Shown: positions 34,584 to 43,853, counted from the stretch's first letter. The stretch is 64,000 bases of DNA from CBFHWU01 sp965659665 (GCA_965659665.1 CBFHWU010000029.1:1-64000); one strand, 5' to 3'. Notes: generated by a model not told the origin, from the letters alone. Numbers and translations: made by a program.

Positions 34584-35131
34584 TGAAAGGAACTCGTGTC
34601 GCGCTTCGTTATGCCAAAGCAGCTTTGTCAAATGCACTTGAAAAGGATAAAGCCAATGTAATGGCTTTAGATATGCAAACGATCTCTGCCACTTTAAAAA
34701 ATAGTCGTGACTTGGAGGTTGTTTTGAATAGTCCAATTATTAGCGCCGACCTAAAAGGGAGTACTCTAAAGGCCATTTTTTCTAACCTTAACGAACAAAC
34801 TCAATCCTTTTTGCTGCTTGTCGCCAATAATAATCGAGCAGCTTATTTAGACGGGATAGCTCACAAATATGTTGAATTGTATAATAATCATCTGGGCAAA
34901 CAAGAAGCGATCGTAACCACGGCAATACCCCTTACCCCCACACTTCAAAAAGAAGTTTTAAATAAAATAAAAGTACTCACACCCAAAGAAGTGAGTATAA
35001 CCAATAAGATTGATCCCAATTTGATAGGAGGTTTCCTTTTACGTATTGGGGATTTACAATATGATGCTAGTGTCAGTAACCAATTACAAACACTCAAGCA
35101 AAAATTTAAAAAACATACATCAATAGCATAA
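34583..35131 (+). CDS. atpH: F-type ATP synthase subunit delta
   Basis: The 182-residue protein has the OSCP/delta pattern: N-terminal helical domain GTRVALRYAKAALSNALE, a central region, and the C-terminal strand-helix signature VTPKEVS-like/IDPNLIGGFLLRIGDLQYDASVSNQL. It connects the peripheral stalk to the alpha/beta head. It is translationally coupled to atpF by a 1-nt overlap, and atpA begins 4 nt after it. Confidence 0.94.
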   Translation: MKGTRVALRYAKAALSNALEKDKANVMALDMQTISATLKNSRDLEVVLNSPIISADLKGSTLKAIFSNLNEQTQSFLLLVANNNRAAYLDGIAHKYVELYNNHLGKQEAIVTTAIPLTPTLQKEVLNKIKVLTPKEVSITNKIDPNLIGGFLLRIGDLQYDASVSNQLQTLKQKFKKHTSIA

Positions 35132-35135
35132 AATT

Positions 35136-36710
35136 ATGGCAGAGGTGAAAGCAGCGGAAGTATCCGCAATTTTAAAGCAACAATTAACAGGTTTTGAAGC
35201 TGGTGCTTCTTTAGATGAGGTTGGAACAGTGCTTCAAGTAGGTGATGGGATTGCCCGTGTATATGGTCTTTCGAATGCTCAATATGGAGAGCTCGTTGCT
35301 TTTGACTCTGGACTTGAAGGAATTGTATTAAACCTTGAAGAAGATAATGTTGGTGTGGTTCTATTGGGTCCCTCAAAAGGAGTGAAAGAAGGAGACACTG
35401 TAAAACGTACACAGCGTATTGCCTCCATTAATGTTGGTGAAGGAATTGTGGGACGTGTAGTCAATGCATTAGGATCACCCATTGATGGTAAAGGGATCAT
35501 TGCAGGAGATTTATACGAGATGCCTCTTGAACGCAAAGCTCCTGGAGTAATCTATCGTCAGCCTGTGAACGAACCTTTACAAACAGGAATCAAATCTATT
35601 GATGCAATGATTCCTATCGGTAGAGGCCAACGAGAACTAGTCATTGGTGACCGTCAAACAGGTAAAACGACCGTTTGTATCGATACTATTTTAAATCAAA
35701 AAGAATTTTATGATGCAGGGGAACCCGTTTATTGTATTTATGTTGCTGTAGGTCAAAAAGCATCAACAGTTGCAGGGATTGCTAAAACACTTGAAGATAA
35801 AGGGGCAATGGCTTATACAACCATTGTAGCCGCAAACGCTTCTGACCCGGCTCCAATGCAAGTATATGCTCCGTTTGCAGGTGCTGCTATTGGTGAATAT
35901 TTTCGTGATACAGGTCGCCCAGCATTGATTATTTATGATGATTTATCTAAGCAAGCCGTCGCATATCGTGAGGTATCTTTGTTACTTCGTCGTCCCCCAG
36001 GACGTGAAGCCTATCCTGGAGATGTGTTTTATTTGCACTCCCGCTTGTTAGAACGTGCAGCAAAAGTTATTGCTGATGATGCTATTGCTAAAGAAATGAA
36101 TGATTTACCTGACTCGCTTAAGCCTGTCGTAAAAGGGGGAGGTTCGCTAACTGCTTTGCCTATCATTGAAACACAAGCTGGAGATGTTTCGGCTTATATT
36201 CCAACCAACGTAATCTCAATTACGGATGGTCAAATCTTTTTAGAGTCAGATCTATTTAATTCAGGTGTTCGACCAGCCATTAATGTTGGGATTTCTGTAT
36301 CTCGTGTTGGAGGGTCAGCTCAGATTAAATCGATGAAAAAAGTTTCAGGAACATTAAAACTTGACCAAGCTCAGTTTCGTGAGTTAGAAGCTTTCGCTAA
36401 GTTCGGTTCGGACTTAGACGCTGCCACTTTAAATGTAATCGAAAAAGGCCGTCGTAATGTTGAAATATTAAAACAAGCTCAAAACGATCCCTTTACGGTA
36501 GAGGATCAAATCGCTATTATTTTTGCGGGCTCAAAAAACCTTTTAAAGGCAGTTCCTGTCCAAAAAATAAAAGAATTCGAACGTAACTATATCGATTTAC
36601 TTAATGCCAAACATCGAGATTCGTTAGACCTCCTAAAGCAAGGAAAGTTGACCGATGAAGTCATTAACACTTTAACAAGCGTTGCTAAAGATTTAGCATC
36701 TAATTATTAA
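35136..36710 (+). CDS. atpA: F-type ATP synthase subunit alpha
   Basis: The 524-residue protein has the N-terminal beta-barrel (GTVLQVGDGIARVYGLSNAQ), Walker A GDRQTGKTTVCIDTIL (about 168-183), LIIYDDLSKQAVAYREVSLL with the arginine finger region (ISVSRVGGSAQIK), and the C-terminal helical domain. Length and order match AtpA. It forms the non-catalytic sites of F1. The partner beta subunit gene is not in this window. Confidence 0.98.
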   Translation: MAEVKAAEVSAILKQQLTGFEAGASLDEVGTVLQVGDGIARVYGLSNAQYGELVAFDSGLEGIVLNLEEDNVGVVLLGPSKGVKEGDTVKRTQRIASINVGEGIVGRVVNALGSPIDGKGIIAGDLYEMPLERKAPGVIYRQPVNEPLQTGIKSIDAMIPIGRGQRELVIGDRQTGKTTVCIDTILNQKEFYDAGEPVYCIYVAVGQKASTVAGIAKTLEDKGAMAYTTIVAANASDPAPMQVYAPFAGAAIGEYFRDTGRPALIIYDDLSKQAVAYREVSLLLRRPPGREAYPGDVFYLHSRLLERAAKVIADDAIAKEMNDLPDSLKPVVKGGGSLTALPIIETQAGDVSAYIPTNVISITDGQIFLESDLFNSGVRPAINVGISVSRVGGSAQIKSMKKVSGTLKLDQAQFRELEAFAKFGSDLDAATLNVIEKGRRNVEILKQAQNDPFTVEDQIAIIFAGSKNLLKAVPVQKIKEFERNYIDLLNAKHRDSLDLLKQGKLTDEVINTLTSVAKDLASNY

Positions 36711-36729
36711 TTATTTTTGAAGGGTTGAT

Positions 36730-37590
36730 ATGGCAAATTTAAAAGAAATTCGAAATCGTATCGCATCGGTATCTTCCACTATGCAAATTACAAGTGCCAT
36801 GAAAATGGTTTCGGCAGCAAAGCTTAAAAAAGCCCAAGACGCAATTACTGCTATGCGACCTTATTCGGATAAGTTGACTGAACTATTGCAAAACCTTAGC
36901 TCTTCTATTGAAGATTCTTCCGACAATATCTACACCAAAGAACGTAGTGTTGAAAAAATTTTATTGGTGGCTATTTCCTCGAACAGAGGCTTATGTGGTG
37001 CTTTTAATTCTAATATAATTAAAGAAGTAAAACAACGCTCATCTGTAGTGTATGCGAAACAATATGTTGGGGTTTATACCATCGGAAAAAAAGGCCACGA
37101 TGTGTTGAGTAAAGAATTAACAATCGAAGCTAATCGAAGTGAGGTTTATGATAATTTAAGCTTTGATCATGTGGCTTCAATCGCTGAAGACATCATGAAA
37201 ATGTTCGCTGAAGGATCCTACGATCGTGTTGAACTAGTTTATAATCGTTTTAAAAATGCGGCTACGCAGTTGGTCATGGCCGAACAATTCTTACCCATAC
37301 AGGCTGTTAAATCAGAAGAATCCTTTCCCTCTGATTATATCTATGAGCCGAATCAAGCAGAAATAATTGAAACGTTAATTCCTAAATCGCTTAAAATACA
37401 ATTGTTCAAGGCAATCAGAGATTCTTTTGCAAGTGAACATGGAGCCCGAATGACTGCCATGCATAAAGCTACTGATAATGCCACTGAACTCAGGGATCAG
37501 TTAAAACTCACGTATAACAAAGCACGACAGGCGGCTATAACTAACGAAATTCTTGAAATTGTAGGTGGAGCAGAAGCTTTAAACGGATAG
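36730..37590 (+). CDS. atpG: F-type ATP synthase subunit gamma
   Basis: The 286-residue rotor subunit starts MANLKEIRNRIASVSSTMQI, the conserved N-terminal coiled-coil arm. It ends with ARMTAMHKATDNATELRDQL and KARQAAITNEILEIVGGAEA, the conserved C-terminal arm. It lies 19 nt after atpA. The atp operon ends here: no atpD or atpC follows. Confidence 0.97.
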   Translation: MANLKEIRNRIASVSSTMQITSAMKMVSAAKLKKAQDAITAMRPYSDKLTELLQNLSSSIEDSSDNIYTKERSVEKILLVAISSNRGLCGAFNSNIIKEVKQRSSVVYAKQYVGVYTIGKKGHDVLSKELTIEANRSEVYDNLSFDHVASIAEDIMKMFAEGSYDRVELVYNRFKNAATQLVMAEQFLPIQAVKSEESFPSDYIYEPNQAEIIETLIPKSLKIQLFKAIRDSFASEHGARMTAMHKATDNATELRDQLKLTYNKARQAAITNEILEIVGGAEALNG

Positions 37591-37629
37591 TTTGGCACCA
37601 TAGTTGGTTTAATTTTATAAATTTTATTT

Positions 37630-38127
37630 ATGAAAAGCCCCCTTATATTATTTTTTTGTGGCCTGATTACAATACAATGCTCTAACGCAGTGCGTAATTC
37701 AACACCTGACATATTTAATATTCGCCATGAAGTATCCCCACCATTTAAAATTACGGCCGTAACCGCAGATCATTGGATTGCAGGAATGCCTCAGGGAGGT
37801 TCAGGAGTTGAGGTTACTATTGAACTCGAAAAACCATATCCCTTGCTTGAGAAAATATATTTCAATAATAATCAGTCTAAAATCATATATCCTTCCTCGT
37901 TATCGAACCCTAATTACAGTTGTAGAATCTTTATTGACCCCAAGTCCGATGATTTGACACTTCATCGTGACACAAAGATGGAATATACGAACTCAATTCC
38001 TATTCCCATACCACTTCTAAAAGACCAAATGGCACTAGTATACACCTTTAAAGGAAAACGATTTTACACTTTGCTTAACCCAAAAAAAACAATCACTCCT
38101 CGTTTTTCTTCTCCTCAACCAAAATAA
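37630..38127 (+). CDS. Hypothetical lipoprotein
   Basis: This 165-residue protein of unknown function has an N-terminal signal with possible lipobox TIQC (Cys17, not ideal). The body appears all-beta with the phrases ITAVTADHWIAGMPQGGSGVEVTIEL and KDQMALVYTFKGKRFYTLL. That suggests a single beta-sandwich in the periplasm or at the outer membrane. It starts 39 nt after atpG and precedes dut by 69 nt. I do not recognise a domain. Confidence 0.7.
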   Translation: MKSPLILFFCGLITIQCSNAVRNSTPDIFNIRHEVSPPFKITAVTADHWIAGMPQGGSGVEVTIELEKPYPLLEKIYFNNNQSKIIYPSSLSNPNYSCRIFIDPKSDDLTLHRDTKMEYTNSIPIPIPLLKDQMALVYTFKGKRFYTLLNPKKTITPRFSSPQPK

Positions 38128-38157
38128 AGATAGATGAGTAAAAACCTATTCTTTTTG

Positions 38158-38165
38158 TAAATTTG
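38158..38165 (+). promoter_or_regulatory. Candidate -7 box of dut
   Basis: TAAATTTG fits TAnnTTTG and ends 31 nt before the dut ATG. The -33 region has no TTG at the usual distance, so support is moderate. It would drive dut, the nucleotidyltransferase, the DUF4292 gene and envC as one unit. Confidence 0.45.
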
Positions 38166-38196
38166 TAACTGTGAGATTATTTAATCAATAAACATT

Positions 38197-38631
38197 ATGA
38201 CTATCCGTATTGTCAATACTTCAAATCACTCATTACCTACTTATGAAACTTTAGCTTCTGCAGGGTTAGATTTACGAGCAAAATTATCATCTCCCGTTCA
38301 TTTACAACCCATGGAGCGTCAATTGATCCCCACAGGACTTCAATTAGAACTACCTATTGGAACCGAAGCACAAGTCCGCCCACGAAGCGGTTTGGCTTTA
38401 AAAAAAGGAATAACGGTTCTCAATAGCCCAGGAACTGTAGATGCTGACTACCGAGGAGATATAGGGGTAATATTAATTAACTTATCCCATCAAGTATTTG
38501 AAATTAAAGATGGAGATCGAATTGCTCAATTGGTCATTGCTAAGCACGAACGAGCAGAATGGCACGAAACGTTAAATTTATCTATAACTGAACGCGGTTC
38601 TGGGGGGTTTGGTAGTACAGGAGTTGAATAG
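38197..38631 (+). CDS. dut: dUTP diphosphatase
   Basis: The 144-residue trimeric dUTPase has all five motifs in order: ASAGLDLRA, PRSGLALKKGI, GTVDADYRGDIGVI, DRIAQLVIAKH and RGSGGFGSTG. It hydrolyses dUTP to dUMP, keeping uracil out of DNA and feeding thymidylate synthesis. It is the first of a tight run of four genes ending with the EnvC-like gene. Confidence 0.97.
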   Translation: MTIRIVNTSNHSLPTYETLASAGLDLRAKLSSPVHLQPMERQLIPTGLQLELPIGTEAQVRPRSGLALKKGITVLNSPGTVDADYRGDIGVILINLSHQVFEIKDGDRIAQLVIAKHERAEWHETLNLSITERGSGGFGSTGVE

Positions 38632-38652
38632 TAGTCAAAATACAAGAAAAAA

Positions 38653-39669
38653 ATGAAAATTATAGTACCAATGGCTGGTCGTGGTTCTCGATTAAGGCCT
38701 CATACACTTACAATACCAAAACCTTTAGTGCCAGTCGCTGGCATGCCTATTGTTAATCGTTTAGTGTGTGACATAGTTAATCTGGTAAATACGCCAATTG
38801 AAGAAATAGCCTTTATTTTGGGTGACCCCGCTTTTTTTGGTAAAGACGTTGAGGAGTCTTTATTGGCTTTGTCAAGCAGCTTAGGAGCGAAAGGGGTCAT
38901 ATATCGACAACTTAATCCATTGGGAACTGGGCATGCAATTATGTGTGCTGAACCTTCCCTTTCCGGACCAGCTATTGTGGCTTATGCCGATACGCTTATT
39001 CGAGCTAATTTTACATTAGACCCAAATGCAGATGCCGTAATTTGGGTAAAAAAAGTGAATAATCCCGAAGCGTATGGAGTAGTCAAGCAAGATCATCAAG
39101 GATACATTAACTCCTTGGTTGAAAAGCCGAGTGAATTTGTCTCTGATTTGGCAGCTATAGGGATTTATTATTTCAAAGACATAGGAGCACTTAAAACTCA
39201 GCTTCAACATGTACTTGACAGCAATTTGACTCATGGCGGTGAATATCAAATCAATGACGGCATTCTTCAAATGATACAACAGGGAAAGCGTTTTGTACCT
39301 GGAGAAGTATCTGCTTGGATGGATTGTGGAAATCCAACAATTACTATACAAACAAATCAAGAAATGCTCCAGTTTATACACCAAGAGGGTCAAGAATTGA
39401 TTTCAACAAAATACACCCATGAAAACAGTACTATTATATCTCCATGTTTTATAGCGGAGGGTGTAGTGTTAGAAAACAGTACAGTTGGGCCTTATGTTTC
39501 TGTTGGGCCTAAGACTAAAATAATCAATAGTTCGATTAAAAATTCTATTGTACAATCAGAATCAACTATTATTAATGCAGATTTACAAGATTCTATGGTT
39601 GGTAATAAAGTTTATTATGATGGACACTTTAAATCGGTCAGTATAGGGGATTACTCAACATTAAAATAA
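38653..39669 (+). CDS. Sugar-phosphate nucleotidyltransferase (NDP-sugar pyrophosphorylase)
   Basis: The 338-residue protein has an N-terminal nucleotidyltransferase fold: IIVPMAGRGSRLRPHTLTIPKPLVPVAG with the catalytic G-x-G-x-R...K pattern, AYADTLIRANF as the metal-binding Asp site, VEKPSEF, and GEYQINDGIL. A C-terminal left-handed beta-helix-like tail (about 255-335) follows (ISPCFIAEGVVLENSTVGPYV). The substrate (glucose-, mannose- or another sugar-1-phosphate) cannot be set from sequence. The next gene begins on the very next base, so they are coupled. Confidence 0.88.
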   Translation: MKIIVPMAGRGSRLRPHTLTIPKPLVPVAGMPIVNRLVCDIVNLVNTPIEEIAFILGDPAFFGKDVEESLLALSSSLGAKGVIYRQLNPLGTGHAIMCAEPSLSGPAIVAYADTLIRANFTLDPNADAVIWVKKVNNPEAYGVVKQDHQGYINSLVEKPSEFVSDLAAIGIYYFKDIGALKTQLQHVLDSNLTHGGEYQINDGILQMIQQGKRFVPGEVSAWMDCGNPTITIQTNQEMLQFIHQEGQELISTKYTHENSTIISPCFIAEGVVLENSTVGPYVSVGPKTKIINSSIKNSIVQSESTIINADLQDSMVGNKVYYDGHFKSVSIGDYSTLK

Positions 39670-40413
39670 ATGAAAAAAATAAAAGTTTTGTTCGCTTTAA
39701 CCTTGCTAGTCTTTGTTTCTAGTTGTAAATCATTAAAGCCTATAAAACCGAAACCCGAGCTGGACTTTAATTTAAAGGCAAAAGTTCTTATTAAATCCAT
39801 TTCACCGCTTTCCTTTAAAACGCTTAATCTCCGAGGAAAAGTAAGGCTTCAAAAAGGAGATTTTGACCAAAGCATTCAAACAAATATACGGGTTCAATCC
39901 AATCAAAAAATTTGGATTAGTACTTCACTTATTGTTCCAATAGCTAAAGGAGTTATCGACGAGGATGGGTTAGTTTTTTATGATAAAATAAATCGAAATT
40001 ATTACCAGGGAAACTTTGACCGCTTGTATGATCTTTTGGGAATATCAATTGATTTTAACGATCTCAACAGCTTAATCTTTGGTCGACCTGTGTTAGAACG
40101 ACCTTTTAAGCGTTCTAAACTAACCTTTGATCAAGCATCTTATGTAATGTCGTTTACGAATTCCAGAATCGAACAAACCGTTCGTTTTGACTCCAATTTT
40201 TTAATGCAAAATCAATATGTTCGAATTCGTAATCAATCCATTCTAGTACAATATAGTGATTATCAAAAGAAGGAAGGAATATGGATTCCAATGAAAATAG
40301 AATGTATTTCTGAGGATGCGACTTTAAGTTTTATTATTCGAAGAGCAGAAGTTGATCGGGACCTTGCGTTTCCTTTTGAAATCCCTGAAGGTTACCATAG
40401 AATTGAATTATGA
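39670..40413 (+). CDS. DUF4292 lipoprotein
   Basis: The 247-residue lipoprotein (lipobox VSSC, Cys about 19) is followed by beta-rich sequence: LNLRGKVRLQKGDFDQSIQTNIRVQSNQKIWIS, then a C-terminal strand-rich part ending GYHRIEL. This is the DUF4292 pattern, which has a LolA/LolB-like beta fold. By topology it may handle lipids or lipoproteins at the periplasmic face, but the function is unproved. It overlaps the start of the EnvC-like gene by 4 nt (ATGA). Confidence 0.82.
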   Translation: MKKIKVLFALTLLVFVSSCKSLKPIKPKPELDFNLKAKVLIKSISPLSFKTLNLRGKVRLQKGDFDQSIQTNIRVQSNQKIWISTSLIVPIAKGVIDEDGLVFYDKINRNYYQGNFDRLYDLLGISIDFNDLNSLIFGRPVLERPFKRSKLTFDQASYVMSFTNSRIEQTVRFDSNFLMQNQYVRIRNQSILVQYSDYQKKEGIWIPMKIECISEDATLSFIIRRAEVDRDLAFPFEIPEGYHRIEL

Positions 40414-41612
40414 AATCTTGGGGGCTTTTATGTATATCACTTTTTATTTGTAGTCTGAATTATGGGCAATCAACAAAAGAGCAATTAGAAGCACAACGCA
40501 AACGTTTACAACAAGAAATCATTCAGATTAATTCCCTTTTGCAAACGAGTAAACAAAGAAAATCTAATGTTTTAGTGGAGGTCGAAGAACTAAGTCTTAA
40601 AATAGAGCGACAAGACCAATTAATCCGATTGACAAACCGTCAGATTAATCAGCTTACTCAGCGAATAAATATTAATATTCGCACCATTGATCAACTAAGA
40701 ACAGAACTCAAACGGCTAAAAGAAGATTATGCGGATATGATTGTCAAGTCACGTCAAAATAAATCCAAACAAAACAGGTTAATGTTTTTGTTGTCCTCTG
40801 AAAGTTTTTTGCAAGCCTACAAAAGGATCCAATATATGAAGCAATATGCAGATTATCGACAACAACAAGGACTAAAAATTCAGCAAAAAACAAAAACAAT
40901 ACAAAACCTTAATGCTGATTTGCTGAATCAAAAAACAGAAAAAGAGGTACTACAAATTGCAAACAGGACGGTTCAAACAGACTTAAGAAAGGATCAGCAA
41001 CTTCAAAATGAATTGATCAAAACATTGCGAAAGCAAGAATCGAAATACGCGAGTCAAATTAAAAAAAAGCAACGTCAACGCGAAGCATTGAATAAAGAAA
41101 TAGATCGTTTAATTCGAGAAGCGATTGCAGCGTCAAATAGAAAAGCAGGAACGGCAACCCAAGACTTTGCATTGACTCCTGAAGCTCGAGCTTTAGCGGC
41201 GAACTTCAAGGCCAACAAAGGACGGTTACCTTGGCCTGTGCGTAAGGGCGTAGTGACACAAAAATTTGGCACACAACGTCACCCACTAGTAAGGACGACA
41301 ACAATAAAAAGCAATGGTGTAACGATAGCAACAGCTAAAGGAAGTACCGCAAGAAGTATATTTGAAGGGACGGTGTTGAACATTATTCAATTCAAAGGGA
41401 GCAACCCAATTGTATTGGTTCAACATGGTAACTATATCACCTCATATCAAAACTTAAGCAAAGTGTGGGTCAAAAAAGGAGATAAAGTAATCGCCAAGCA
41501 AGACCTAGGGGAAATATTTACCAATCCGTCTACTGATAAAACAACCTTACAGTTTAGCGTATTTTTAAACACAACTCCACAAAACCCAGCATCTTGGTTG
41601 TATCAAATGTAA
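40410..41612 (+). CDS. envC: EnvC-like murein hydrolase activator with degenerate LytM domain
   Basis: The 400-residue protein has a signal peptide (1-19), a long coiled coil (about 22-245, Gln/Arg/Lys/Leu heptads) and a C-terminal LytM/M23 domain (about 270-398). The zinc motifs are lost. Where active M23 enzymes have H-x3-D the sequence is RHPLVRTTTIKSNGVTI, and the second motif reads LQFSVF instead of H-x-H. So it should not cut murein itself but activate an amidase, as EnvC does for AmiA/AmiB. It is the last gene before the terminator at 41611. Confidence 0.9.
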   Translation: MKSWGLLCISLFICSLNYGQSTKEQLEAQRKRLQQEIIQINSLLQTSKQRKSNVLVEVEELSLKIERQDQLIRLTNRQINQLTQRININIRTIDQLRTELKRLKEDYADMIVKSRQNKSKQNRLMFLLSSESFLQAYKRIQYMKQYADYRQQQGLKIQQKTKTIQNLNADLLNQKTEKEVLQIANRTVQTDLRKDQQLQNELIKTLRKQESKYASQIKKKQRQREALNKEIDRLIREAIAASNRKAGTATQDFALTPEARALAANFKANKGRLPWPVRKGVVTQKFGTQRHPLVRTTTIKSNGVTIATAKGSTARSIFEGTVLNIIQFKGSNPIVLVQHGNYITSYQNLSKVWVKKGDKVIAKQDLGEIFTNPSTDKTTLQFSVFLNTTPQNPASWLYQM

Positions 41613-41636
41613 AAAGCTCCCAATTGGGAGCTTTTT
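41611..41636. terminator. Bidirectional hairpin terminator
   Basis: A perfect palindrome: AAAAAGCTCCC (41611-41621) and its complement GGGAGCTTTTT (41626-41636) around AATT. A-rich and T-rich flanks give U-runs in both directions. It lies between the convergent envC-like and T9SS genes and overlaps the envC stop codon. Confidence 0.88.
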
Positions 41637-41660
41637 ACATCTAAAACTTAGTTTAAGTTT

Positions 41661-43118
41661 TTATTCTTTTATAAGCTTAAAAGTGGAACTTAGATCTTTA
41701 TTGGAAATATCGAGTAAATAAATACCTCTTGATAAAGATTGAATATCTAATTTGTTTTCAAAATTACGTTCTAAAACTTTTCTTCCGCTTAAGTCATAAA
41801 TTTTTGCGGTTTTCAGTCCCGCTAAGCCCATCACATTAATTAGTTCTGATGTTGGATTAGGATAGATAGTAAGTTTGGTCGATGAAAAATTATCAATGGA
41901 TAAGCTGACACTGGTAATTTTCCAAGTATCTGCTGAGGGCCTAGAATTACTCTGAATCCAATTATCAGTGTCCCCAACGATAGTCAAAATTTCAGGCTTA
42001 CTGCCTTCTAGTGTAATAGAGGGATCAAGCCATACATTATCATATTCAGCTTCAGCACCTTCACCTGCTCCCACAGCTACAGCAGTATAGCCATCTGTTA
42101 GTCCAGGTGGGAGGGCTGTAATATTGGAATCACTATCTTCATGCCAAAGGGTACTACTAGAAGTTACACAAAAAATATAAAAAGGTTCTTGAGAATCATC
42201 TAACTGATAGACTATAATTTGATCTCCACTACTAGATAAACCAGAAAGTTTTCCTGAAAAATCTTCTGTATACGCCTCACAACCCTCACACGAACTACTA
42301 CTATCGTCCTCTAGTGTTGTGATTGTCCCAGCAGTAACTCCACCAGATGGAACTGTCCATGTGACAGTGTTTTCTCCACTTCTTAGTTCAGTACCTGTAT
42401 AACCATTATCTGTAAAATAAACCACCGTTCCTTCGTTTATATCTACAAGAGGAATGAATTGAAAACCGTCAGGAGCATCCCCTAGCAGAGAAGTTACAAC
42501 AATATCCCCAGTCGTTAGCACTGTTGGTTCTTCATTGAAAACGGTTGGTTCTTTTACAGAAACATTATCAATTTGAATTGTTGATGTGACTTCAGGGGTT
42601 GAGGTAGCATCTGCTGTGTATTGAAAAGCAATGTAAATGGTATCTTGAAAAACAGAAAGATCTATTTCACTTGATGAACTAAAGCTTGTATACCCAGTTG
42701 AAATCCCGTCCGAGATAGAGGCTGAAGACGTTACTTCAGTCCACGTAGAATTAGAAACAACTCCATCAAAACTCTCCGAAATTTTCACAGATAAAACTTG
42801 CCCATTAAAATAACCATGAGAATAATCGAAGGTGAATACGGGAGAAGTTGCACTTGAAAGATCAATTGCGGGTGATACAATCCAAACGTCCATATTTTCA
42901 CCTGATTGGTAAGAGGTAGCTTGAGCGAAATTGTTTCCTGAAAAACTTCTCGCTTCCCAAGTTTCAGTACCTCCATTTGATTCTAGTGTCCAACCATCTA
43001 ATGAAAAGTTTACTGTTGAGCCTGTTTCAGTGAAAGAGTCAAACGTTTCTAAATATGGTAAGGGTTCTTGTGCTTGGAGTAAAGCAGATAAAAATAGTAA
43101 AGCGTAAAAGTGTTTCAT
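41661..43118 (-). CDS. T9SS-secreted choice-of-anchor J / lamin-tail-like protein
   Basis: The 485-residue protein has a signal peptide (cleavage near LLQAQ). A choice-of-anchor J / cleaved-adhesin domain follows (about 20-190: FDSFTETGSTVNFSLDGW, DVWIVSPAIDLSSATSPVFTFDYSHG). A second beta domain (about 200-385: DIVVTSLLGDAPDGFQFIPL, VVYFTDNGYTG) resembles a lamin-tail fold. A type A T9SS sorting domain ends the protein (about 410-485: LTIYPNPTSELINVMGL, AKIYDLSGRKVLERN, LSRGIYLLDIS). It is probably a secreted or surface adhesin or carbohydrate binder. It is a stand-alone gene with a terminator at its 3' side. Confidence 0.87.
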   Translation of the reverse strand: MKHFYALLFLSALLQAQEPLPYLETFDSFTETGSTVNFSLDGWTLESNGGTETWEARSFSGNNFAQATSYQSGENMDVWIVSPAIDLSSATSPVFTFDYSHGYFNGQVLSVKISESFDGVVSNSTWTEVTSSASISDGISTGYTSFSSSSEIDLSVFQDTIYIAFQYTADATSTPEVTSTIQIDNVSVKEPTVFNEEPTVLTTGDIVVTSLLGDAPDGFQFIPLVDINEGTVVYFTDNGYTGTELRSGENTVTWTVPSGGVTAGTITTLEDDSSSSCEGCEAYTEDFSGKLSGLSSSGDQIIVYQLDDSQEPFYIFCVTSSSTLWHEDSDSNITALPPGLTDGYTAVAVGAGEGAEAEYDNVWLDPSITLEGSKPEILTIVGDTDNWIQSNSRPSADTWKITSVSLSIDNFSSTKLTIYPNPTSELINVMGLAGLKTAKIYDLSGRKVLERNFENKLDIQSLSRGIYLLDISNKDLSSTFKLIKE

Positions 43119-43254
43119 AATATGATATTTATTTTTGGTAAATTTAAATAAACAAATAACTACCCCAGCACAACTTTACAAATGCTTAACCAAATTTTTT
43201 AAATAAAATAATATGGAAGACCCCAAAACATTTAATGTGCAAAAAATAGCGTTA

Positions 43255-43842
43255 TTATTTATTTTTTGTTAATTGGACAATATACTTTCCAATCATATCA
43301 AACTCTAAATTAACAAGATCATTTACTTTCAATTGATGAAAACAGGTATGTTCAAAAGTGTAAGGAATGATGGCTACGCTAAAAGCTCCTAGTTGAGACT
43401 GAATAACAGTAAGGCTTGTTCCATTAACTGTTATCGATCCTTTTTCAATCGTAATATTTCCATGGGATTGATCATAGGTAAAATGAAACAGCCAACTTCC
43501 TCCCTGTTCTTGTATTTGAGTACAAGTCCCAACTTGATCTACATGCCCTTGTACCATATGACCGTCCAATCTGTCCCCTAGTTTCATGGCTCGTTCCAAA
43601 TTAACTTGATCTCCAATTTTCCAATTATGAAGGGCAGTTTTTTCTAATGTTTCTTGAATGGCAGTCACGGAATACACCTCATTTTGGATATTGACTACTG
43701 TAAGACATACCCCATTGTGTGCTAAGCTTTGATCAATTTTAAGCGAATGGGTCAATGTACTTTTTAAAGAAAAATGTATATTATTTTGTTCCCTTTCAAT
43801 TGAAACAATTGATCCGAGTGTTTCGATAATGCCTGTAAACAT
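43255..43842 (-). CDS. ribE: Riboflavin synthase alpha chain
   Basis: The 195-residue protein has two lumazine-binding repeats. The N-terminal one begins MFTGIIETLGSIVSIE and contains HNGVCLTVV. The second begins near MKLGDRLDGHMVQGHVDQVG and contains VNGTSLTVI. It turns two 6,7-dimethyl-8-ribityllumazine molecules into riboflavin. It is divergent from pdxA with 39 nt between the starts. No FMN riboswitch element is visible upstream. Confidence 0.95.
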   Translation of the reverse strand: MFTGIIETLGSIVSIEREQNNIHFSLKSTLTHSLKIDQSLAHNGVCLTVVNIQNEVYSVTAIQETLEKTALHNWKIGDQVNLERAMKLGDRLDGHMVQGHVDQVGTCTQIQEQGGSWLFHFTYDQSHGNITIEKGSITVNGTSLTVIQSQLGAFSVAIIPYTFEHTCFHQLKVNDLVNLEFDMIGKYIVQLTKNK

Positions 43843-43853
43843 ATTGAATTGAT

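Noticed and set aside
35134..35412. Antisense ORF in atpA
   Set aside because: Low-complexity Leu/His/Gln translation that mirrors the coding bias of atpA; no own signals.
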